Shown in pieces: positions 16,624-23,337 of a stretch of 28,894 bases of DNA (the first letter of the stretch is position 1; every line of letters starts with the position of its first letter). The stretch is from positions 1-28,894 of IMG/VR virus record IMGVR_UViG_3300006920_007197; one strand, given 5' to 3'. The position numbers and the translations under genes were made by a program. The notes under the pieces are model-generated. The model did no database searches. It was not told where the DNA came from and worked only from the letters and a program-made list of their open reading frames with translations. This DNA is from a virus.

Positions 16624-17693
16624 AGTGCAACCTCAGGGTTAGAAACATCAAATGTTATAAAGCTTCTTTCATAATATGGTCGATGAAGTCCACCTATGCC
16701 GACAACACAAGCTCCGGGGATTTCAGTATTGGATGTTACACTGTTATTGTTTAAATATACTTCCCCGAACACATTTTCTAACACAAATGAATATCCATTA
16801 TAAATAAGATCAAAACTACCTACATTAGATAAGTTTAATGATACTTTACGCGAACTATTATTTAAAATATGGCTTGAACCATTAAGGACCGCAATTGCTT
16901 GATGTTTGTTATAATTTAAGACTTTCGCAATGCAATCACGTACCACTTGTATTTTAGGTCTCAAATTTGGCGTAAAATTCAAACAAGAATATAAAATCGC
17001 TTTTAATTCAGGGTAAGGATCTAATTCCTTACAATTAAAAATATCCGGTTTAATAGGTACAAGTGGTGGTAAAACAACATTTCTGAAAAGAAACAATACT
17101 GTTAATGCAAATGAATACACATCTACTGCAGATGTAAATTTTACTTCTTTTGTTGGATCATATATGTGTTGTTCTGGTGCTGCAAAAACTGGAGTTCCTT
17201 TAAATCCCATAGTCTTAGCACTTACTCCATCGTTTCGAGAAAGACCAAAATCGAATATCTTCAAAATCCCTTCAGAGTCTACTTTTATATTATTCGGTTT
17301 AATATCTCGGTGAATTACACCTGCAGCATGTATATCTGAAATACCACTAGCCATTTGCCATATTAAATAAAATAAATATTCAGAACCTTTTGAGATAAAA
17401 CATGTACGTTCAGTTAAGTCTTTACCACTAACATACTCCATGACAATACCAAAAGATGACTCAGGATTTACAATATCATAAACCTGAACAACATGTTTTG
17501 ACCTTAACTTTAGTAAAGCGGCTATTTCATCTTTTAATCGTGCAAGCTCCGATAAGTCCTGTATTGTTTTAATCGCAACTTTTCGATCTAAGTTATTATC
17601 AGAATAAAATAGCACATCACCGAAGCCACCGCTTGAACCATCGTTTAAGAAAGTATACCTTAATGAAATTTCATCCATATTATTATCACTCAA
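16620..17693 (-). CDS. Hanks-type Ser/Thr kinase with C-terminal beta-rich (degenerate FHA-like) domain
   Basis: A 357-aa protein, the middle gene of the operon. Every catalytic kinase element is present: glycine loop G19-S-S-G-G-F-G, K42, helix-C E56, H128-R-D-I-K-P-N-N, D148-F-G and A172-P-E. T161 and T167 in the activation segment are candidate autophosphorylation sites. Residues about 268-357 are strand-rich and end F-I-T-F-D-V-S-N-P-E-V, recalling a degenerate FHA domain, a phosphothreonine reader; this is a weak call. No membrane segment, so it is cytosolic, unlike PknB. It overlaps the phosphatase by eight bases and the second kinase by four, so expression of the three is coupled. It is AT-rich. 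Confidence 0.9.
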   Translation of the reverse strand: MSDNNMDEISLRYTFLNDGSSGGFGDVLFYSDNNLDRKVAIKTIQDLSELARLKDEIAALLKLRSKHVVQVYDIVNPESSFGIVMEYVSGKDLTERTCFISKGSEYLFYLIWQMASGISDIHAAGVIHRDIKPNNIKVDSEGILKIFDFGLSRNDGVSAKTMGFKGTPVFAAPEQHIYDPTKEVKFTSAVDVYSFALTVLFLFRNVVLPPLVPIKPDIFNCKELDPYPELKAILYSCLNFTPNLRPKIQVVRDCIAKVLNYNKHQAIAVLNGSSHILNNSSRKVSLNLSNVGSFDLIYNGYSFVLENVFGEVYLNNNSVTSNTEIPGACVVGIGGLHRPYYERSFITFDVSNPEVAL

Positions 17694-18771
17694 AATCGAT
17701 CCTTAATTGAGGTTTAAGTACTACTTCATCCTCACCATCTTTTTCATCAACATTCTTTATTACAGTTTTTTTTCGGAAAATTCTTCTTTTTACTTTTCCT
17801 GTTAGTGGCTTTACCTCTTCATCTTTATCTAAAGCATTGTCATTCTCAGTGTTATTTTTAACTATTCTACGTCTGAGTTTTTTTCTAGTCGGTGCTGTGA
17901 TGCCAATTAATTGTATTTCACCAAAAGAATCCCAAACTTTAATAGTACCTGTTGGGATAATTGACTTCTCATCAGGTACACTTAGAAGCCCCCATAAATC
18001 ATTGATAACCATAACTGTTGAGTTATCATATCCACCGCACCACTTAGAAATATGAACAATTCTTTTGCAAAGCTCTAGCGCAGGTAATTTCTGCTGGAAA
18101 ATTTGTTTGAACGTACCACTTTCAATATAGTGTGCACCATCTGAAGTTAAGACTAACTGAGTAATATCTTCAACATTTGGAAAGCTTAAGATATGGGGCT
18201 CAATTTCCGGCCCAACTCCTACAAATTGTAATAAACGATTACCAAAATGAGATTCTGCCGCCCCCTCATATTGTCCAGCTAAAGTATCATCCTTAGAATA
18301 TTGTCTAATGTTCTGACCATGATTAGCATATATTCGACTATCACCAACATTTATTGCTTCAAACGCACCATCACTATCACATATAAAAGCAGATAAAGTT
18401 GCCCCACCCTCACCTTCAAACTTTAGATAGACCTCTGCATTTGCATCTTCCACAGCATTAATTAATCTAGTAGCAACAGGTAGCTGTCTATTTCTTATAC
18501 AGCTACTTACGAATGATGCAACACTTATGTTTGCGCACTCAGCACCAGCAACCATACCTCCCATGCCATCACATACAACACCAATGACAAAAGATTTTGA
18601 AACAGACATTTGGACCTGAACAAAGATCGCTCTATCCTGATTTTCATTCCTTACACTGCCGATATCCGAACCAATTGCCACCGAAGAGTCAAACAGCTCT
18701 TTCACACCACTATTTCCAACCCTTCTAGATAACCATAACTGGATATGTTCTCTAATAGCATCCTGTTCCAT
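17686..18771 (-). CDS. PP2C-family Ser/Thr protein phosphatase
   Basis: A 361-aa protein, the first gene of the operon, expected to reverse the action of the two kinases. Metal-binding and catalytic PP2C motifs are intact: G34-S-D-I-G-S-V-R-N-E-N-Q-D46, V66-C-D68-G-M-G-G, G123-A-T, G143-D-S-R, S210-D-G and D249-N-S-T. A 69-residue C-terminal tail (293-361) is very basic, then acidic, and contains two related patches, K-L-R-R-R-I-V-K-N and V-K-R-R-I-F-R-K-K, possibly for nucleic-acid or partner binding. No membrane segment. The gene is AT-rich, with a weak ribosome site. The closest known associations are bacterial phosphatase-kinase pairs such as those of type VI secretion or TerY triads, but no vWA or secretion gene is present. 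Confidence 0.92.
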   Translation of the reverse strand: MEQDAIREHIQLWLSRRVGNSGVKELFDSSVAIGSDIGSVRNENQDRAIFVQVQMSVSKSFVIGVVCDGMGGMVAGAECANISVASFVSSCIRNRQLPVATRLINAVEDANAEVYLKFEGEGGATLSAFICDSDGAFEAINVGDSRIYANHGQNIRQYSKDDTLAGQYEGAAESHFGNRLLQFVGVGPEIEPHILSFPNVEDITQLVLTSDGAHYIESGTFKQIFQQKLPALELCKRIVHISKWCGGYDNSTVMVINDLWGLLSVPDEKSIIPTGTIKVWDSFGEIQLIGITAPTRKKLRRRIVKNNTENDNALDKDEEVKPLTGKVKRRIFRKKTVIKNVDEKDGEDEVVLKPQLRIDFE

Positions 18772-18836
18772 AGAATTTTCTTTCTAGAAGCCCATAAAAA
18801 GTATCATCTAACAAATATACCGTAAGAATTAAATTT

Positions 18837-18866
18837 TTGATATACAAACACAAGTAAGCATATAAA
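18837..18866 (+). promoter_or_regulatory. Candidate sigma-70 promoter for the PutAbiC-like gene
   Basis: TTGATA, 18-bp spacer, TATAAA. Transcription from about 18873 would give a leader of about 190 nt that includes the 16-bp operator-like repeats. Confidence 0.4.
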
Positions 18867-18926
18867 TATCAAGTTACAGTCAGCCTAACTCCAACGTGAT
18901 TTAGTTTAAAACCCGTTTAAATCCTT

Positions 18927-18995
18927 GTTAAAGCGTTTAAGCGTTTTTTGGATAAGCTGTCATGCCAAGTTGAGAGTTAAAGCGCTTAAATCGCG
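18927..18995. repeat. Two operator-like near-palindromic repeats
   Basis: GTTAAAGCGTTTAAGCG at 18927-18943 and GTTAAAGCGCTTAAATCGCG at 18976-18995 share the core GTTAAAGCG-Y-TTAA, 49 bp apart. The core is close to the palindrome TTAAAGCGCTTTAA. They are possible binding sites for a regulator of the divergent defence genes. Confidence 0.4.
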
Positions 18996-19065
18996 TTTGA
19001 GAGCTTTACGCTTCGGAGCTTGTGATCTTAGAATACTGTCATTACTTTTAAACCATGGACGGCAC

Positions 19066-19938
19066 ATGACCACCCCTTCTACATCGCCTCAAGCAGGACA
19101 GCAGACTCAAACCCACGAATCCGACACATCATTTAGGTGGCTTGTCATTTTGCTAGCCATTATTGCAGTCAGTTTACTTGGTTTGTACTTTATGAATTTC
19201 AACGGGGGCTGGGGTAACCAAGGCGACTTTGGTGCCTTTGGTGACTTTCTCGGTGGCGTGCTCAACCCTATCTTAGGCTTTGCAACAGTGGGCTTACTCA
19301 TCTGGTCGCTTAAGATGCAAATGAAAGAGCTGTCACTATCTAATCAGCAACTCGCTTTAACTCGACAAGAGTTGAAAGAGACTAAAGAAGAAACAGCACT
19401 GAGTCGTAAAGCAATGGAGGAACAAGTCAACCACCTGCAAAATGAAGCTAAGCTAAACGAATTAATAAGATTGATGGCGGTAGTAAAAATCAAATGTGAC
19501 GACATGCTTAACTCTAAAGTAACAGAACGAGAGCTATCTTTTGGCCTACTTCACTTTAAACAAGAACGTTCTTATGGTAGATACAATCCATCCATAACAA
19601 AACGGACCTACCGAGATGTCATATACATTTATATTCCAAGTAAATTGGGCGAACTATATGACGATCTTATTCCATTGTTACAGAGACAATATAACGAGCT
19701 TAATAGTTCATGGAAGGAACTAGAAGAGTTATTGTGTCTGTATACTCGGCTAGCTTTGAGATACTACGATATTAATAAGAGCACTGAATTTGCAGCTGTG
19801 TACATGAAAGAAGCTGGAGAGATGCTAATACCATTTCATAATATTTTTCAAACAGATAAAACAACACTACTTCACAAAGTAATACGTGCAAACAGTATTT
19901 CGATGTCATCAACGTTGTATGAAGACTTAGATGATTAA
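19066..19938 (+). CDS. PutAbiC-like phage abortive infection membrane protein
   Basis: A 290-aa protein on the plus strand, opposed to every phage gene around it. Two membrane helices lie at about residues 24-45 and 62-81, followed by a charged coiled coil (82-125) and a soluble C-terminal domain. The linker G53-D-F-G-A-F-G-D-F-L-G-G-V-L-N-P-I and the following K-x-Q-x-x-E-L...R-Q-E-L-K-E-T are the signature I associate with the putative abortive infection family PF16872. The ATG at 19066 is chosen because the hydrophobic helix then starts about 24 residues in; the ribosome site is weak. Its end lies 17 bp from the end of the convergent G-like gene. It may cause membrane damage on infection by other phages; this is inferred from the family. 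Confidence 0.82.
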   Translation: MTTPSTSPQAGQQTQTHESDTSFRWLVILLAIIAVSLLGLYFMNFNGGWGNQGDFGAFGDFLGGVLNPILGFATVGLLIWSLKMQMKELSLSNQQLALTRQELKETKEETALSRKAMEEQVNHLQNEAKLNELIRLMAVVKIKCDDMLNSKVTERELSFGLLHFKQERSYGRYNPSITKRTYRDVIYIYIPSKLGELYDDLIPLLQRQYNELNSSWKELEELLCLYTRLALRYYDINKSTEFAAVYMKEAGEMLIPFHNIFQTDKTTLLHKVIRANSISMSSTLYEDLDD

Positions 19939-19955
19939 TATTATTAATAGAAAAC

Positions 19956-20411
19956 TTAGCTAACTAAATATCCTCCAAAAATTCCTAACATAGATTGTTC
20001 ATCCTCACGGCTTACACCTAGGTATGGGCGTGCCGGAATCCCCGCAGGGCCAGCGGGCATATCGTCGGTGCCGCCAAAATGGTGAATAGCGGCATAGATT
20101 TTATTGCTACCAATCGCCGCCCAAAAGTCACCGCTGTCGGCTGTTACGCTGGCAGCTAGCCCGCCAGCACTGGCCTGTAATATCTTACCGCCCTGGCGTT
20201 TAGGGTTGGCTTTAAGGTAGGCATCACTTAAGGATACCCAGGCTTGACCTGTTACGGGATCGGCCTCTGCTTCAAACGCAGATTCTGTGGCTGACTCTAG
20301 CACGGCAGCAATATCGTTCATGGGTTCGCTTAAGTCATCGAGCTTATTCAGCAAGCTATTAAGCACCTGCAATACTGTGCCGTTGGTAAACTGAATATCC
20401 ACTTTACTCAT
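19956..20411 (-). CDS. Virion morphogenesis protein, Mu gpG-like (gp31)
   Basis: A 151-aa protein of the phage virion morphogenesis family (PF05069), a head-tail joining or tail-completion factor. Recognisable features are F-x-x-E-A-D-P-V-T-G-Q-A-W near residues 47-59, then P-K-R-Q-G-G-K-I-L-Q, I-H-H-F-G-G, and the C-terminal I-P-A-R-P-Y-L-G-V-S. It follows the F-like gene after nine bases. Its TAA stop lies just outside the right 9-bp direct repeat, so the last codons may have been altered by the island insertion. Confidence 0.9.
   Translation of the reverse strand: MSKVDIQFTNGTVLQVLNSLLNKLDDLSEPMNDIAAVLESATESAFEAEADPVTGQAWVSLSDAYLKANPKRQGGKILQASAGGLAASVTADSGDFWAAIGSNKIYAAIHHFGGTDDMPAGPAGIPARPYLGVSREDEQSMLGIFGGYLVS
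19958..19966 (+). repeat. 9-bp direct repeat, right border of accessory island
   Basis: AGCTAACTA, identical to 15522-15530. It encodes the last residues and stop of the G-like protein on the minus strand (L-V-S-stop). Confidence 0.55.
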
Positions 20412-20420
20412 AGTGCATCC

Positions 20421-21758
20421 CTACTCTTTTAACTGGCCTTCAAGCACTTGGTATTGGGCTTGCTGCAATTCAACTAGCGATAACTTAAGTACTTCCACTT
20501 GGCCATCATTAGGTGTGCGCTGTAATTGCCACTGGCTCGCGATAAGTAATTTGCTATTACTAGCTGGGTCATTGGTTGCTTGCCCTTCCATTGGATACAC
20601 ATAGAGCAAGGTTTGATTATCGTTATCCCATAGCACTGCCTCGGGCTTAGCCAGTAGCAGCGGTAATTGCTGTAACTGGTTAGGCGTCACCGAGGCTTGC
20701 GCTGTACTGAGTTGCCGCTCAGTTATAGCGAGCAATGCGCTAGGCTCGCGGCCTAAACGCGCCGTTACCGCAGCTTGAATTGATGGCGTCATAAACCCTA
20801 ACGCCTGCTGACTTGAGCGTAGGCGCTTCTGCTGCTCTGGTTTGGCGAGTACTTCATCCGTCCACTTTGCAAACTGGGCGTTGCGCAGCGGGCTATTATT
20901 GAGTGCCTGAATAAACTGCGCGCGGGTATCGAGGGATTGAATAGTGCCAAGCTTTTTAGCGACGGCCACGTCGGTACCAAAGGCGGCTTCGCCTGGACTA
21001 TAGGCCCAACCTAAATCGGGGCTCATGCTGCTGCCATCGGGCAGATCGATACGCGCATGGGGCACGGTTAACACTTCACCCGTTCCGCGCGCGACTGTCT
21101 CAGTGTCAAAGCGCTGGATATAACCTTCGCCATTTTCCACAGTGATCCCCATCGCCTTCACTTGCGCCTCGGTGAGCGCCCGAACGCGGCAACGACAGCC
21201 CCAACCATTTGGGGGATAAATGATGTCCCATATTGGATCGTCAAAGCGGAACACTTTACCCCTAAGCCGCGCATGGGCTGGCCGTGTTTGGCCGTCATCA
21301 ATCGCCACATACTGCCAATAGGGGTGGGTTTTAGTTCGCGACAACATGCGCCGATAGCGCCCAGCCATATATGCGGTTTGCAGATTCTGGCGGTAGATAG
21401 TGTTTAAGCGGTAGGGACTGCCCAGCTGTACTTTTTGCTCAACACCTGGCGACACTTCAATAATCTTTTTACCCCACCATCCCAGCTTTTCAAGCTGCGG
21501 TTTAAGGTTTGCCTGAAACTGCTTAGCGGTTAACCCTTGGCTTAGGGCTGCATCCACTTCATTACGGATCGCCGTGAGCACATCCATCTGTGCCGCCTTG
21601 GCCACAGTAAAGGCTCGGGCGTGGGCGCGAGTCCACACGTCTTGCCAATCGTCACTGATGGCAAAGCCTTTGGCACGAAAATAGGCCACCGCATCGGCGG
21701 GGGCTTGGTTAATGGCAATGCTTAAATCAACGGTTTTAGGCACTCTTTGTTTAGGCAT
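20421..21758 (-). CDS. Mu gpF-like head morphogenesis protein (gp30)
   Basis: A 445-aa protein of the Mu F / SPP1 gp7 family, a minor head protein that binds the portal. Family signatures are the N-terminal helix region (Y-F-R-A-K-G), then T-I-Y-R-Q-N-L-Q-T-A-Y-M-A-G-R-Y and the D-D-G-Q-T-R-P-A-H-A-R-L stretch with W-G-C-R-C-R-V-R near residues 195-202. The ATG at 21758, with GGGG about eight bases upstream, is preferred over a TTG nine codons earlier. It overlaps the portal stop by eight bases. Confidence 0.92.
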   Translation of the reverse strand: MPKQRVPKTVDLSIAINQAPADAVAYFRAKGFAISDDWQDVWTRAHARAFTVAKAAQMDVLTAIRNEVDAALSQGLTAKQFQANLKPQLEKLGWWGKKIIEVSPGVEQKVQLGSPYRLNTIYRQNLQTAYMAGRYRRMLSRTKTHPYWQYVAIDDGQTRPAHARLRGKVFRFDDPIWDIIYPPNGWGCRCRVRALTEAQVKAMGITVENGEGYIQRFDTETVARGTGEVLTVPHARIDLPDGSSMSPDLGWAYSPGEAAFGTDVAVAKKLGTIQSLDTRAQFIQALNNSPLRNAQFAKWTDEVLAKPEQQKRLRSSQQALGFMTPSIQAAVTARLGREPSALLAITERQLSTAQASVTPNQLQQLPLLLAKPEAVLWDNDNQTLLYVYPMEGQATNDPASNSKLLIASQWQLQRTPNDGQVEVLKLSLVELQQAQYQVLEGQLKE

Positions 21759-23337
21759 TGGCGATACCCCATAGTTCGGCCACAAACATTAACCGCGCTA
21801 AGGTTTCGGTAAGCTGCTCGGTATCCATGGCGGGATAGTCCTTTTCCAGCTGGGCGCGCAGTTGCTCCGGCTCGCTCTGCAGTTGTGCCAGTAATGGCTC
21901 TACCATCGCCATATAGGCTTCGCTCATTTGCCCTTGAGTGAGTGCATCCAAGGCTTTATCTAAGGCGGTTTGGCTCGGTTCACTCAACGGGGCACTAGAC
22001 GGTTGAGCGGCTAAAGCCGCCAATGCTGTCTGGTTAGCAGCGCTGGCATTGGGGTCTTCTTGCTGGATCACCAGCACGGCTTCACCATTGGCAGGCTTAG
22101 GGATACGGGTCTTTTCATGCAGCCAGTTTTGTGGGATCTGCATGCCCATGCTGACGAACGCACGCAGCGGATACGCTAAGGCCCGTAAGTCTTCGGCTTC
22201 TGTGGTATCAAAGACTAAACGTGGATGACGACGGTGGCTTTGATAACTCTTGCAGTTAAGCGCATATAAAGGGGCCACTAAGTCGCGGGTTAAGGTTTCG
22301 GCAATCAGGGTAAGGTCAGCATCACGCAGCTCTTGGCGCACTTCGTTATGCACGTTACCGAGCGCATTAGTTGAGCTTTTACCATCGGCTTGGCTGGTCA
22401 AGGTGCCGCCTAAAATCACCTTGCTCATGGTCTTTTCAGCCCAGCTAATCATCAAATCAAAGGGATCGGCTTGACCTGTGGCGGCACTCTCAAAATCCAT
22501 CACCATGCCCTTGGGCATAATGCCACCCGCGTTATGCCCAATGCTCATGACAGCATTTAACAGAGCGCGCTTTTCCTCATCGTTGGCACCCGCAGGATAC
22601 TGACCAATACGCAGCGGCAAACCGTAGATCTCAAGGAACTCGGCTAAGTCGCGCACACTGTAATTTTTAAAAATGAACGGCCAGATTAACTGACGCACTA
22701 AACCACTGCGGCTGACATAGCCCGACTTGGCTGGGTGAATATGTTTGATCCAACCAAAGGGCCACAGGTCAGCGCCATTGACCGTGGCATCACGCAGGCG
22801 CAGTTCGTTGCGCCGCTCAGGGTGAGTCATAAACCAAGACGGATCGCGATACTCTGGCACTTCAATAAACCATTCACCTAGTTCTCGCGTCCAGGCTAAC
22901 TCGTGCATGCTAAAGCCCTTGAGAATGGCATCGCTCATTGACTTAATCAGCGTCTTTATCCAGTTACCTTCTTCGAGCATTTCTTGCAGATATTCAGTGT
23001 CGGCCTTTTCCTGTGGCGTCGGGTTACGGGGCGGTATTAAATAGTAATCCACGCCGATCAGTGCCCGTTTGCGCTTGTCTAACTCGGCATAAAGGTGGCC
23101 GTCTTTCTCTTCGATATCTTCGGCCAGTTCACATTGAGCAATGAGATCACCTTGCTCGGCAGCCTGCAAAATATTGGCTGCACTGGCTGGCGTTAAGCCG
23201 CTACTGGGGTGCTGGCTAAAGGTACGTTGAAGGCCAATTAAACGCACATCATCGGTCTGCAGTGCTTTGGCTTCACGCTGCTTAAACGGCCGACCACTGG
23301 CGTCCAAAATACGTGATTCAGTTGTTTTTTCTTGCAT
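21751..23337 (-). CDS. Portal protein, DUF935 / Mu gp29-like
   Basis: A 528-aa protein forming the dodecameric DNA gate of the head. DUF935 features are the N-terminal S-G-L-T-P-A-S-A-A-N-I-L-Q-A-A-E-Q-G, then R-K-R-A-L-I-G-V-D-Y, K-G-F-S-M-H-E-L-A-W and I-Y-G-L-P-L-R-I-G-Q-Y. The ATG at 23337 forms TAATG with the terminase stop and has GAGG nine bases upstream; an in-frame TTG three codons earlier is less likely. Confidence 0.94.
   Translation of the reverse strand: MQEKTTESRILDASGRPFKQREAKALQTDDVRLIGLQRTFSQHPSSGLTPASAANILQAAEQGDLIAQCELAEDIEEKDGHLYAELDKRKRALIGVDYYLIPPRNPTPQEKADTEYLQEMLEEGNWIKTLIKSMSDAILKGFSMHELAWTRELGEWFIEVPEYRDPSWFMTHPERRNELRLRDATVNGADLWPFGWIKHIHPAKSGYVSRSGLVRQLIWPFIFKNYSVRDLAEFLEIYGLPLRIGQYPAGANDEEKRALLNAVMSIGHNAGGIMPKGMVMDFESAATGQADPFDLMISWAEKTMSKVILGGTLTSQADGKSSTNALGNVHNEVRQELRDADLTLIAETLTRDLVAPLYALNCKSYQSHRRHPRLVFDTTEAEDLRALAYPLRAFVSMGMQIPQNWLHEKTRIPKPANGEAVLVIQQEDPNASAANQTALAALAAQPSSAPLSEPSQTALDKALDALTQGQMSEAYMAMVEPLLAQLQSEPEQLRAQLEKDYPAMDTEQLTETLARLMFVAELWGIANA

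Larger units (their letters stand above)
18772..19065. promoter_or_regulatory. Divergent AT-rich intergenic region between the phosphatase and PutAbiC genes
   Basis: This 294-bp gap separates divergent genes and should hold both promoters. On the plus strand TTGATA (18837-18842) and TATAAA (18861-18866), 18 bp apart, form a fair sigma-70 promoter. Two similar near-palindromes follow: GTTAAAGCGTTTAAGCG (18927-18943) and GTTAAAGCGCTTAAATCGCG (18976-18995). They look like repressor half-sites between the promoter and the PutAbiC start. An open frame runs upstream of the chosen ATG to 18925, but it is basic, has no ribosome site and is probably not translated. Confidence 0.45.

Noticed and set aside
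17686-18771. TerY phosphorylation triad or type VI secretion regulator
   Set aside because: The vWA (TerY) partner and any secretion genes are missing; a second kinase takes that place, and the setting is a phage genome.
18925-19065. 47-codon N-terminal extension of the PutAbiC-like protein
   Set aside because: Basic, Leu/Arg-rich translation of a region containing operator-like repeats, with no ribosome site; the family normally starts shortly before the first membrane helix.
15531-19957. Island as a transposon or insertion sequence
   Set aside because: The direct repeats suggest it, but the inner ends are not inverted repeats and no transposase or integrase is encoded.
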